From: Algoriphagus resistens
Lineage (GTDB): Bacteria > Bacteroidota > Bacteroidia > Cytophagales > Cyclobacteriaceae
DNA: 64,000 bases
Assembly (NCBI RefSeq): GCF_001442615.1
Contig: NZ_LMXN01000005.1
Coordinates: 310,001 to 374,000, forward strand
Reading direction: 5' to 3'
The stretch's first letter is position 1, and every line of letters begins with the position of its first letter. The notes below the pieces were generated by a model. That model was given only the letters and a program-made list of their open reading frames with translations, had not been told where the DNA came from and ran no database searches. Of the stretch, positions 9,616-18,846 are shown one piece after another. A program made the translations under genes and the position numbers.

Positions 9616-10620
9616 ATGTCAAAGAGAAACCTGATAAATGAGATTCATTCAGTAAAATCTAGATCTTTTCATAATTCTAGATATGACTATATGCAGAGGG
9701 TATTTAGGATTGATGGTGCAATACAGGATTTAGAAGAAAATAATGGAAGGTTTAAAAATGAACTCCTTCGCTATATCCCTATTTCAATAGTTGCCTGTTT
9801 CGAAGCATTTTTTAAATCAGCAATTCGGGATTTGGTTGATTTTGGCAGCCCATTCAGTGATAATGTTAAAAAATTTAACCAAGCCCAAAACATCAAACTT
9901 GATTTTGACGTGTTGGGGGCTATGCAAGCCAAATCTCTTACCATAGGTGAGTTGATTGCTCATATTTTGCCGTTTAACAATTTGCAGGATGTTAATTCAA
10001 ACATTACTACTTTGATAGGGAAGGATTTTATTTCGGAATTGAAAAAGTTCAAAAAGAAATCGCGATTTGAATCAGAAAATGCATTTAGAAGTGATTTTGT
10101 TGATAGAGCAGGTGAAATTTTTCAAAGCGTTGATAGGGTGTATAAAATTAGACATATTTTTTGTCATGAATCGCCTACAAGTTATAAAGTTGACTATGAT
10201 GAAGTAATCCAGGACTACCAAAATTGTAAGGCCTTACTAGAGCAGTCTAATTCGTTGATCAGTGAAATTTTGTATCCTGGTGCTCCAGTTACACAAACTG
10301 AAATGAATATCAAATCTGGGGAGAGGTTCGAAGAGATAGAAAAGGTATTGGAGGAACTTATTTTAGAAATAAAATCTAAAAATTTTGAAGAGGAACCTAT
10401 GTTAGATTTTAATCATGACTTATTTGATGAATCCATGGATAGGTGGAGAGAATATCGTGAGTCCCACGCGAATTATAAAGCTGATGTTGTTCGTGGAGGA
10501 ACAATTCAGCCTCTGATTTATGCTCAAGATATGTTCCATACCACAAATCAAAAAATTGAAAGTTTGAGGGAAGAGTTTGAATTGGTTTTAAGTAATAAGA
10601 GACTATACTTTTTTGATTGA
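9616..10620 (+). CDS. HEPN-domain protein, MAE_28990-like
   Basis: This 334-residue protein is helix-rich, with no membrane segment or signal. Residues about 40-75 (LLRYIPISIVACFEAFFK) and the later RHIFCH fit the HEPN fold. RHIFCH gives the Rx4H signature that forms the RNase active site of HEPN toxins. The closest match I recognise is the MAE_28990/MAE_18760 HEPN group. The C-terminal 120 residues are acidic and coiled-coil-like. It is the first of several HEPN genes in this island and stands alone, 200 bp after hsdR. A defence or abortive-infection ribonuclease is the likely role, but the family call rests on short motifs. Confidence 0.55.
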   Translation: MSKRNLINEIHSVKSRSFHNSRYDYMQRVFRIDGAIQDLEENNGRFKNELLRYIPISIVACFEAFFKSAIRDLVDFGSPFSDNVKKFNQAQNIKLDFDVLGAMQAKSLTIGELIAHILPFNNLQDVNSNITTLIGKDFISELKKFKKKSRFESENAFRSDFVDRAGEIFQSVDRVYKIRHIFCHESPTSYKVDYDEVIQDYQNCKALLEQSNSLISEILYPGAPVTQTEMNIKSGERFEEIEKVLEELILEIKSKNFEEEPMLDFNHDLFDESMDRWREYRESHANYKADVVRGGTIQPLIYAQDMFHTTNQKIESLREEFELVLSNKRLYFFD

Positions 10621-10732
10621 CTTTAATTTTAGAAGCTTTTTAGTAAAGGTTTAGCAATCTTGTAATTGCATAGATTGGCTGCATGTTAAGTTTAGTTGAG
10701 GGAGGGTTTAATTCTAATAATTTTTAAAAAAA

Positions 10733-10811
10733 ATGAGCTCAAAGATTGATTTATCGAAGGCTTACGAAAAGCCTGATAAAAAATGGCGAGCCTACTTATG
10801 GAGTCCTGATG
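10733..10811 (+). pseudogene. apeA: ApeA-like anti-phage HEPN gene, 5' fragment split by IS21
   Basis: ATG at 10733 begins a frame reading MSSKIDLSKAY...WRAYLWSPD that stops abruptly inside the left end of the IS21 element. The last five bases, TGATG (10807-10811), are repeated directly after the element at 13433-13437. Removing the element and one TGATG copy joins this fragment in frame to 13438-14708, giving a 449-residue protein (1350 nt including the stop). See the 3' fragment for domains. Confidence 0.8.
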
Positions 10812-10913
10812 TGTCTATTACGGCGATGATGGGCCAGTGATTCCGGCTTATACTGGGCCACGGATTACGGGAATCATTGGGCCACTTTCCAATGACAATA
10901 ATAAGTTTAAAAT

Positions 10914-11651
10914 TTAGATGTGTAACTTTTTTTTACTTCTCATTGATAATCCTTCCAGCTCAATTCTATGGGAGGAGTAAACGAGTCTATCCAAAACCGC
11001 ATCTGAGATACTGTCATCCCCGATTGCTTCCTGCCATTGGCTGACCGGTATCTGTGAAGCAATGATGGTTGAACTTTTCTCATAGCGGTCTTCCATGATG
11101 TCCATTAGGGCAATCCTTCCCTGGGCATCCATAGGCGCCAGGCCAAAGTCGTCCAGGATAAGTACCTGGGTTTTTTCCAGTTTTTTAAGCAGTTTATGAT
11201 ACGTGCCCTCCAGCTTTGCCAGCCTGACCGAATCAAAAAATCTGGCGGTATTATAATATAAGGTCCTGTATTTATTCTGGCAAGCCTGACCTCCCAGGCA
11301 CTGGGCGAGGTAACTTTTACCCGATCCGGTTGCACCGGTAATTAATATATTCGTTTTGTTTTTTATAAACCCCAGACCAAGTAACCTTTCAAAAAGCCCC
11401 CTGTCCAGGTTTCGGGAAGCGTGGTAATCAATATTGGTGGCCGCAGCAACCTGTTTAAAGCCGGCCTGATGGATCAGGTTGTCAATGCTTTTGTTCTGCC
11501 TGTCCTCCCATTCACTGTCCACCAGGAAAGCCAACAGTTCATCGGTAGACAAGTCACTGTAAAGATGCTCTGTAAGACACTTGTGATACAGTTCGGCCAT
11601 GGTTCCCAGGCGCATCTGTTTCATTTTTTCAATCGTGTTGTATTGGTTCAT
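10914..11651 (-). CDS. istB: IS21 helper ATPase IstB
   Basis: IstB is the AAA+ ATPase that helps the IstA transposase select and activate target DNA. The 245 residues include Walker A GATGSGKS (106-113), Walker B LILDDFG (164-170), and a DnaC-like core with the arginine-rich C-terminal part (VLDRLVYSSHRIEL). Length and motifs are standard, so the protein should be active. It lies 43 bp downstream of istA on the same strand. Confidence 0.95.
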   Translation of the reverse strand: MNQYNTIEKMKQMRLGTMAELYHKCLTEHLYSDLSTDELLAFLVDSEWEDRQNKSIDNLIHQAGFKQVAAATNIDYHASRNLDRGLFERLLGLGFIKNKTNILITGATGSGKSYLAQCLGGQACQNKYRTLYYNTARFFDSVRLAKLEGTYHKLLKKLEKTQVLILDDFGLAPMDAQGRIALMDIMEDRYEKSSTIIASQIPVSQWQEAIGDDSISDAVLDRLVYSSHRIELEGLSMRSKKKLHI

Positions 11652-11694
11652 ATGTTATATTGGTTTGGGTAAGTAAATGTGATTTAGGGGCCGG

Positions 11695-13233
11695 TTACCG
11701 ATAGGATCCCCGGATGTTTTTGTGTTCCGGGCTAACATAGTCATCGGGAAAAGGGAGTTCCTCCATATCCAACCTGTTGCCGAGTATTCTTTCCAGGGTG
11801 TGATAGGAGGCCTTTTCAAAACCCAGAGCCCGTTTACAGGCTCTTTCCAACCTTTCCTTTTCATAACTTTTTAAAAAAGAAAGAATGCCCTGCGCCTGTT
11901 TATAGCCGATCTCAGGATAAGCATACTGACCGATCAGTTTTCCGATATATTCCCGGGTGTACTGACCGATTTTTTGTGCCCTCCGGTCGAAGTATTCCGG
12001 ACTCCATCCCTTGTAGTGTTGATGGGTGCTGGGCATATGTTCCCCGACAGTGATGTATTGGCCTTTCCGGGAAGCTCTTTTGTGGACAGCGATCCGTTCC
12101 TGGCAGTAAAAGATCTCCACCGTATTCTGGTTGTATTGTAGCTCTACACTTTTGCCCACGTAGCGGTGCGGACAGCTGTAATAGCCTTTGTCCTCTCCCA
12201 GATATACATGGGAGGATTGCTGGACGCTGGCTTTTTTGTAATAACGGATACTGTAAATACTTTGGGGAAGAGGCTGTAAGAACTCCTTTTCGATGTCCAG
12301 AAACTGGCTTCTTCTGCTTCCCTGTCCGTGGCTGAGCAGATAATCATTGTATTGTTCCAGTTTCTCGGCAATGGCAGCATTGAGCTCCTCCAGACTGAAA
12401 AAGGTCTGGCTGCCTAATGGGTAGTATATCCGTTGGTAAACCAAGGTGACTGAACGCTCAACTAAAGATTTATCTTGAGGGTGGTAGGGGCGTGTCGGGT
12501 CCAGTGCACAACCATAATGCAGGCCAAAATCCGCAAAGGATTTGTTGAGTATAGGGGCATATTTTGAGGCTTTGTCCACGGCAGCCTTAAGATTGTCAGG
12601 GACAACGGCATAAGGAACACCGCCTATCCATCCCAGACAATAAACCAGACAGCTGATAAAATCTTCCCGTTTTTGGCTGTGAACTGCCCTCACATAGGTG
12701 AGTTGGCTACAGGGCAATATCGCGACGAAGACTTCTACGGGGATCTGTTCTCCTGTCCCACGGTCTACGTAATGCATTTTTTTTCCGCAAAAATCCACAA
12801 ACAGTTTCTCCCCTGCACGGTGGGTCAGCTTACCGCTGGCGTTGTTCTTTTTCCGCCATTGCCTGTAATGCCAGGTAAACTGGCTGTATTTATAGCCTTC
12901 GGGAAACCTTTCTATGTAATCCTGCCAAAGTACCTGTAGCGTGCAGCCCGGTTTTTTCATCTCCTGCCCGATGTGGGAAAATCGGGATGACAAGGTATCG
13001 TAGCGTTCCTTTTCGGTTTGGCCGGTTTCTACAAATAAGTCCTGCAGATCCCTGCCATCCAGGGAGAGCAGCTCACCATAGCCCAGGGAAAGTTCCCTGA
13101 AACGTTTAACATAGCCATCCACGGTCTTCCGGTTGACTCCTAACAGGCCGGCAACTTTACGGTTGCTAAGCCCTTTTTGCTTAAATGTGATCAAACTTCT
13201 TAAATCCATGATGTCGATTCTTTGTCCTGCCAT
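11695..13233 (-). CDS. istA: IS21 transposase IstA
   Basis: IstA is the DDE transposase of the element. An N-terminal helix-turn-helix (LSNRKVAGLLGVNRKTVDGY, about 19-38) is followed by a second DNA-binding region. The RNase H-like core has aspartates in FVDFCG and VVPDNLK and the glutamate in DKSLVERSV. A C-terminal beta-barrel-like region completes the 512 residues, the normal size. Several IstA-binding repeats lie upstream of its ATG, between 13281 and 13413, and may also hold its promoter. Confidence 0.95.
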   Translation of the reverse strand: MAGQRIDIMDLRSLITFKQKGLSNRKVAGLLGVNRKTVDGYVKRFRELSLGYGELLSLDGRDLQDLFVETGQTEKERYDTLSSRFSHIGQEMKKPGCTLQVLWQDYIERFPEGYKYSQFTWHYRQWRKKNNASGKLTHRAGEKLFVDFCGKKMHYVDRGTGEQIPVEVFVAILPCSQLTYVRAVHSQKREDFISCLVYCLGWIGGVPYAVVPDNLKAAVDKASKYAPILNKSFADFGLHYGCALDPTRPYHPQDKSLVERSVTLVYQRIYYPLGSQTFFSLEELNAAIAEKLEQYNDYLLSHGQGSRRSQFLDIEKEFLQPLPQSIYSIRYYKKASVQQSSHVYLGEDKGYYSCPHRYVGKSVELQYNQNTVEIFYCQERIAVHKRASRKGQYITVGEHMPSTHQHYKGWSPEYFDRRAQKIGQYTREYIGKLIGQYAYPEIGYKQAQGILSFLKSYEKERLERACKRALGFEKASYHTLERILGNRLDMEELPFPDDYVSPEHKNIRGSYR

Positions 13234-13432
13234 ATCGCTACTGTTGTGTAACTACAAGGCTAAAAACTTATCATGGAAAGTGGCCCAGTGACCTCCGGAA
13301 TATCTGAAGGAACCTTAAATTAAAATGGCCCAATGACCTCCGGAATAACTCCGGATTTTTGGCCCGGTGATTCCCGGAATGCCTGGCCCAGCATCAGCGT
13401 AAAGTGTGGCCCAGTGACCTCCGTTTTAGACA

Positions 13433-14708
13433 TGATGATCCAGAAGAGAAAGCTCCCTGTACAATATCAGTTGTTAATGGTAAACCAATTAAGGTTGAAT
13501 GTTGGGAGAATATCGCAGCATTTGGTCAGTTGTTTTCTGATTTAAATTTTCATAATCCTTTGGATTGTTTGCATGGGCAATTCGAAGATGGAAAAGACTT
13601 CTCCTTGTTTTATATGCAGCTTGAGAATTTCCGTTTGGGAAGTGGAATACCATATGTTTGCTTATTTGGTAAATTTTTGGTGAGAGGAATTCATTTACTT
13701 GAAAAAGAGAAGAAAATTGAGGCTCTTTATATTAGGCAACAATATATAGATGAATGGAGTAACAAAACTCCAATTGATGTTAAGCAGTCTGATGATGGTA
13801 CATTCGGAAGGTTGGATATTCAAGTAGATGTGCCGGAGAAAACGATTCTATTTCAGTCTGATGGAATGGAAGTTTTTTTAGGTCATGAAATTTCATACTC
13901 ATTGCAGAAAGTTAATAGAATGGTTCTTTATCCATTGCCAAGGCTTGCATTAATATTTAGTTCTCCGATCCTTTTGGTAAAGGCTTTAGAACTTAGAGAA
14001 GCGGTTAAGCATCTTTTGAAATGCTTTATAGGTAATGAATGTGGGATAGTAGAAACAACAGTTAAAACTGGGGATTATCAAATCCAGGAAATTTTTACTT
14101 ATGAGAATAAATTGAAATTGAATTACAATTCTTTCAATGACCAAAATATTTTTCTGAATATGGAAGTGGTTTTGTCATATTCAAATTCAATTCTCGACAA
14201 TTGGTTTAGAATTTTCAGTGAAAATCAAATTGCTATTAATGAATATTACAGGATTTCTGGTGAGAGAACGCTAGTCAATCAACGTGAAATTTTTATGAAT
14301 GCCATACAAGGTGTAGAAATGTTTTATAAAATTTTGGAGATAAAAGTCAAAATCGATACAAAGTCCACAGGTGGAAAAAAGAAGGGTGAATTATGGAAGA
14401 AGCTTGAATCAATGCTTGTAATTCTTAATGACATTATTTGGGAAGTTATTCCTGATAATGAAATCTTTTTAAAGAAAGTCATAGAGACTAGGAATCATTT
14501 TTCACACTATAACTTAAAATCAAGGGATAATGATCCTCTAATTATTCCACAACGCTTATTAGGCGTTTACTCCAAGAGGATAGAGCTTATTTGTAGCTTG
14601 TGCCTATTATTAGAACTTGGGCTTCCTGCCGAAATTCTTAAAGAGAGATTTAAAAAGTATCTTCATTTTTTTGTATTGAAAGGAGAAAATAGGTATTTGA
14701 AAAATTGA
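13433..14708 (+). pseudogene. apeA: ApeA-like anti-phage HEPN gene, 3' fragment split by IS21
   Basis: The fragment resumes in frame with the 5' piece as SPD|DPEEKAPC. The rebuilt protein has a beta-rich N-terminal half (ISVVNGKPIKVECWENI, LHGQFEDGKDFSLFYMQL) like the ApeA N-terminal domain. Its helical C-terminal half contains VIETRNHFSHY, where RNHFSH is the Rx4H HEPN nuclease signature. ApeA is a single-protein abortive-infection defence. No other lesion is visible, so the gene would be functional if the IS left precisely. A GTG inside the IS end at 13404 can prime a shorter frame, but it would lack the first 26 native residues. Confidence 0.75.
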
Positions 14709-14746
14709 AACACAGGCGGTATGGTCTTAAATAATTTGAACGTGTT

Positions 14747-15109
14747 ATGAAGTCGAGGTTCTTTAAAAGTAATATGCCTTTTGGGATAGAAAAATCAGAT
14801 AAAGGTTATTGGACATCATTCAATAGTTATTTCAAGCCATTGGAGGATCAAAAACTGACTTTTGTTGATCATGATTCTCTCCCCATATTACAACATCGCT
14901 TGGGTTGTAAGTTTGTTGGTCTTGAGGATTCTGACTTGATTGGGATGGCATGTGGCCTTGAAATGGTTCAAAGGGATAAAACTGATTTAATTGGCCGGGT
15001 CTTCTTTTATAATGACCTTAATAATCCAACCAAAACCAAGAGCACCGAGGATTGGAAGAAGTATTTTTCCAGATTAAAATTGTTGTCTAAATTTTCAATA
15101 AATAGATAA
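14747..15109 (+). CDS. hypothetical protein, 120 aa
   Basis: I do not recognise this protein. It is soluble-looking, with no signal peptide or membrane segment, and rich in aromatic and charged residues (SDKGYWTSFNSYFKPLED, DLIGRVFFYNDLNNP). It ends with TAA immediately followed by the ATG of the next gene, so the two are probably co-translated and may act together. It begins 38 bp after the interrupted ApeA-like gene, so the IS21 insertion may also affect its expression. Confidence 0.6.
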   Translation: MKSRFFKSNMPFGIEKSDKGYWTSFNSYFKPLEDQKLTFVDHDSLPILQHRLGCKFVGLEDSDLIGMACGLEMVQRDKTDLIGRVFFYNDLNNPTKTKSTEDWKKYFSRLKLLSKFSINR

Positions 15110-15766
15110 ATGTTTTATTTAAATCCAACCAAAAGAGGTGTAGGTGTAGAACTATGGGGTACTTCCGCTGATTTGAGGCTTATGTACCAGGTTTTTTCAG
15201 ACTTGTGGGATTTGGATGATGACAAATTAACTGAAAATATCCTAAGTGCTTTTTTATATGAAGTTCGACATGCAGATCAAGGGGATAGATTAATCCGGGA
15301 GAACAGCCATTTTTCTATTGAAAGAGAGTCACATTTTGGTTGTCAAATTTCGTGGGTCCAGTTACTATATTTTATAGCTTTTGTCAATCACAAGAAATCC
15401 CTCCATCCAAGGAATAAACTCTTGGACGCGATAATTCTTCAATTAGAATATTGGACAGAAGAGGCTTTAGTTGAATACGATGGTAAAACGGGTCAACTGA
15501 TGCTGACTTATGTGGGTAAATCTCTTGATGGTTCAAATCCCCACTTATATTATTTTATGAGATTGGCAAATCTTAAATTTTTTGAGCTTAAAGGGGGTAA
15601 AAGAGCATTTCATCAATTGCCGGAATTGATGAAGGATGGAGTAAAGGGAACTGTGGCATACAAGACTATCAGAAACAGACTTATATTAAAGGCTAAAGAA
15701 TTGGGATGTGATCCAGGTGAACTTGATTTGGATGAGGATGATGCAGTCTATGATATTCAATGGTAA
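15110..15766 (+). CDS. hypothetical protein, possibly DUF6904-like, 218 aa
   Basis: The N terminus (FYLNPTKRGVGVELWGTSADLRLMYQ) resembles the opening of DUF6904-type proteins, which begin with a short beta hairpin and a D-L-x-x-x-Y helix. I hold this loosely. The middle is helical (WVQLLYFIAFVNHKKSLHPR) and the C terminus acidic (DLDEDDAVYDIQW). There is no membrane segment or catalytic motif I can name. Its ATG abuts the stop of the 120-residue gene. A defence-island accessory is plausible only by location. Confidence 0.6.
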   Translation: MFYLNPTKRGVGVELWGTSADLRLMYQVFSDLWDLDDDKLTENILSAFLYEVRHADQGDRLIRENSHFSIERESHFGCQISWVQLLYFIAFVNHKKSLHPRNKLLDAIILQLEYWTEEALVEYDGKTGQLMLTYVGKSLDGSNPHLYYFMRLANLKFFELKGGKRAFHQLPELMKDGVKGTVAYKTIRNRLILKAKELGCDPGELDLDEDDAVYDIQW

Positions 15767-15924
15767 GGCCTCCGGATTATACCTAAGTGTAGAGAAGGTA
15801 CTTTATTAAAACTGATTGTGAGACAGTAACTGTCATTATAAGTGAATTGAGTTACAAATTCCTCTACGGATTTCTATAACTTTATCATTATCAGAAAAGT
15901 AAGTTGTATCTAACTATACAAATC

Positions 15925-16065
15925 ATGGAAACTAGGAACGGTATCAAACCAGGACCAAAGAGAATCGCAGATTCAACAGGAAAACCGGACAGGCGTCAAA
16001 GGGATAATAAGGATACTCCGGGAAACACTTCTTCCTTAAAACCACCAAAGCACTCTGAAAAATAA
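15925..16065 (+). CDS. small basic Pro/Lys-rich ORF, 46 aa
   Basis: An ATG at 15925 opens 46 codons ending TAA at 16063-16065. The product begins METRNGIKPGPKRIADSTGK and is rich in Lys, Arg, Pro and Asp, with low predicted order. No family is recognised and no ribosome-binding site stands out. It sits in a 410-bp gap that is otherwise free of genes. It may be a real small basic protein or chance. Confidence 0.3.
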   Translation: METRNGIKPGPKRIADSTGKPDRRQRDNKDTPGNTSSLKPPKHSEK

Positions 16066-16176
16066 TAAAACAATGAAAATAATAAAATTACTGCTATTTT
16101 TTAAAATTCTTTTTGAACCTGAGTATTTCTGTCCAAACTATTTTCTCTATGAAAAGCTTTTAAATCATAAACAACT

Positions 16177-17058
16177 ATGATAAGGGATTTGATCAAAGAT
16201 CTCGTGTATGAGTCAATATCATTATCGCAAGGTCTTATAAGAGCAAAATTAATAGCTTACAAGATTGATAACAGTACATTCAAAAAATGGATTTATAACG
16301 AGTTAAATGGTTATTCTAGTTCGGAGATATTACCTGAATATAGAATCATTTCGTGCAATCTATATGGCAAAATACAAGTTCCATTTTAAGGAATTAGGGA
16401 AATTCCAATAGAAGCATCTGCTCTCGATGCATGGCTAAATGGGAAACTCTACAAAATGAATATAAAACAAAGTGTTTCAACACTTGAAGAAGGAACAAGT
16501 AATATTAAAGAGCACGGACAATATGGGTATGAAAGTTTGCCTCAAGTATTGGTTCAAAAAATAAGAGAAATGTCAAACTCTCCTGAAGTTGTAGAAGTAT
16601 ATCGGAGAATCCAGTATTCACAATTAAGCCATATTATAAACCTGACAAAACAAAAGTTAATTGACACTTTACTGGAACTTGACAAAGCTTTCCCAGATTT
16701 AGAAAATGAATATGAACCTTCAAATGATGAAAAAAAGGAGGCAAGTACAATAATTACCACTAATATTTATGGAAGTAATGTAAACTCAAATATTGGAGTT
16801 GGAGATGAAATCCATCAAACACAAAAGTTAGTCACTCCGAATCCAAAATTAGAAAAAATACTTGAAGAAATTAAAAACCTCGGAGTAGAAGAAGGATATG
16901 TTTTAGAGGTTGAAAAAATAATTAATGAGGAAAAAGATAAAACTTCAATCTCAAAAAAGCTACTAGCTTGGACAGGTAAAGTAGCTACAAAATCACTGGA
17001 AAAGGGAATAGAGATAAATATTCCCCTATTAATTGAAAAAGTTCAAGCATTATTTTGA
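16177..17058 (+). pseudogene. AbiTii-domain abortive-infection gene with one nonsense codon
   Basis: The first 70 codons read LIKDLVYESISLSQGLIRAKLIA, then WIYNELNGY and PEYRII. This is the AbiTii signature (aL.kA..lA, W...ELnGY, PeYR). A TAA at 16387-16389 ends translation. The same frame continues without another stop for 222 codons to 17058, and the residues after it (GIREIPIEASALDAWLNG) continue the family pattern. One base change therefore broke a 293-residue gene. The downstream piece may still be translated from ATG 16456. Readthrough or a sequencing error cannot be excluded. Confidence 0.75.
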
Positions 17059-17244
17059 CTATAAAGTTCGGTGCTTACAAATGCTGACTTCCATTGATCT
17101 AGGAACAAATTTTTAAATGCTTTAATCCGAGGATTAAATTGTTTTTCTAGATAAGAAGGCTCGGGTTGAATAGGAAAGTAGTAGCATTATAGCTTTTTAG
17201 TTATATTTTGCACTTGGATTATTTTCAGCTCTTTTTGGTTTTGT

Positions 17245-18651
17245 ATGAATATTGACCTTGATAAAATTTCGGTTGACGAATTATTAAAGAAATTTGGTGC
17301 TGGTGAGCATATTCCAGGCTCTGGAAGTGCAGCAGCTATGCAGGTCTTGATCAGTGCAAACTTGATCATTACTGTTATTAAAATCACACTTGACCCCAAC
17401 AGGAAACCTAAGTTCGAAAGTGTAAGAGGTACGATGCTTGAACTTAAGAAGCGTATTGAGGAAAACTATATTCCACAACTTAAGCAGTTATTTCATCAGG
17501 ATTATCAGGTATTTGATGCTGTTATTTTAAATCGAAAAGATCGCAATTTAAATAGAAAGTCCTCCGAGGAAGGAACTGCTCAGAAATTTATAAAAGCTAA
17601 AAGTAGAGTAGCACAAGACACTTTTTTGGCTACCCAGTCTGCTTTGGAGATTTCGAAAGTTGCTATTGAATTAGCTAAGGCGGGTATTTATGTATTTCAG
17701 CACGGTTATAAAGCCGTAGGTGGAGATTCCGCAGTTGGAATTCAGGGCTCATTGGCCATGGCAATAGGGAGTCTACATATAGCTGAACTGAACCTAAAAT
17801 CTCTTGTAGAACATGAGGATTTTAGAAATCTTGAATTGGAACTTGAAAAGATCCGGTCTGATTACTGGAAGGCTAGTGCGAATGCCAATAAGATCCTCCA
17901 AAAACTTCAAAAAGAAATAGAAAAGAAAAGGAAGGCCTGTGAGAAAATAAAGACCATATTAGCCAAAGCTGAGGAGGAAAATATAGAAAAAACTGTAAGA
18001 GCCTTACAGTTGGAATTGTACTCAGAGGCTGAGAATAAAGATTTTAGCTCTGTTATAGACGCTGAGAAAGCTTTGAGATTTTTAGGATACGATGTGATTC
18101 CAGTAGACAGTCTAGGGGCATTTGATGATTATGATGGTAATGTGGAAGCTGCTGGGGAAGTTGATAACATTAAGAAAGTAGTGAGGATTTCCACCAAATA
18201 TCCACCATGGGTTCAAAAATTCACCATGACGCATGAATTGGGGCATGCAATACTTCATTATAAAAGCCTGACTGTACTCCATAGAGACCGTGCATTGGAA
18301 TCAGGAGTTGTTCATATCAAAAGGTCGCAGATAGAAGTGCAAGCAGATAAGTTTGCAGCTCTATTTCTAATGCCTAGGAAGGAGATGCTAAAGCAATTTG
18401 AAGTGAGATTTGGATCTGTAAGACTTCATATTAACCAGGATATATCTTTTGCACTTTCGGGTACAGGTTTAATTGAATTGAAAAAGAAGTATAGTGATAG
18501 GAGAAGATTATCACGATTTCTGGCAAGTACAACTCTATTTGGTGGAGTTTCTTTTGCATCCCTTACTGAACAGTTTAATGTTTCAATGGAAGCGATGGCA
18601 ATCCGAATCGAGGAGTTGGATCTCGTTGATTATAATTCACTGGGCTATTGA
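17245..18651 (+). CDS. cyclodeaminase/cyclohydrolase-like domain fused to ImmA/IrrE metallopeptidase
   Basis: Residues 1-195 resemble the formiminotransferase-cyclodeaminase C-terminal family: HIPGSGSAAAM near residue 23, DYQVFDAVIL, and a helical bundle ending in LAMAIGSLHIAELNL. A charged coiled coil (about 195-255) leads to an ImmA/IrrE zinc peptidase with HELGH (about 329-333) and a following ADKFAALFLMP helix giving the third ligand. ImmA-type peptidases cleave repressors and antitoxins. The first domain may bind a folate or other small ligand that triggers cleavage; that is inference. The gene stands alone between the AbiTii relic and an IS256 element. The combination is one I do not know from a named system. 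Confidence 0.8.
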   Translation: MNIDLDKISVDELLKKFGAGEHIPGSGSAAAMQVLISANLIITVIKITLDPNRKPKFESVRGTMLELKKRIEENYIPQLKQLFHQDYQVFDAVILNRKDRNLNRKSSEEGTAQKFIKAKSRVAQDTFLATQSALEISKVAIELAKAGIYVFQHGYKAVGGDSAVGIQGSLAMAIGSLHIAELNLKSLVEHEDFRNLELELEKIRSDYWKASANANKILQKLQKEIEKKRKACEKIKTILAKAEEENIEKTVRALQLELYSEAENKDFSSVIDAEKALRFLGYDVIPVDSLGAFDDYDGNVEAAGEVDNIKKVVRISTKYPPWVQKFTMTHELGHAILHYKSLTVLHRDRALESGVVHIKRSQIEVQADKFAALFLMPRKEMLKQFEVRFGSVRLHINQDISFALSGTGLIELKKKYSDRRRLSRFLASTTLFGGVSFASLTEQFNVSMEAMAIRIEELDLVDYNSLGY

Positions 18652-18682
18652 GGACGACAAAGTTTAGATTGAATCAAAAATT

Positions 18683-18781
18683 CTATAAGTGAGTTTGCTT
18701 TCTGAACCTATCTATTGACATCAAAACTTCAAATCCTATTTGCCATAAAGATGCTGGAATAGGATTTTCCATGTCGATTCC
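18683..18781 (-). pseudogene. 3' fragment of a 212-aa gene split by IS256
   Basis: On the minus strand, after the target duplication, the sequence reads IDMENPIPASLWQIGFEVLM...THL and stops with TAG at 18683-18685. It joins in frame to the 5' fragment at 20135-20682 when the element and one copy of TCGATTCC are removed (639 nt, 212 residues). Confidence 0.8.
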
Positions 18782-18846
18782 GAGGGTGTAAAATTAACTC
18801 TGTCTAGAACTTTGAATTTTAGTTAAAGTTTTTAAGATAGAGCAGT

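Larger units (their letters stand above)
10812..13432 (-). mobile_element. IS21-family insertion sequence, 2621 bp
   Basis: The ends are TGTCTATTACGG (left) and, inverted, TGTCTAAAACGG (right). They are flanked by a 5-bp target duplication TGATG at 10807-10811 and 13433-13437. Inside the ends lie several copies of the core TGGGCCA or its complement: three at the left (10830, 10854, 10878) and five at the right (13281, 13326, 13360, 13384, 13407). This is the multiple-binding-site arrangement typical of IS21. It carries istA and istB on the minus strand, both intact. The exact duplication implies recent insertion. Confidence 0.95.

Noticed and set aside
13404..13437. GTG-initiated extension of the ApeA-like 3' fragment
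   Set aside because: The first codons lie in the IS21 terminal repeat; the frame is open only because of the insertion.
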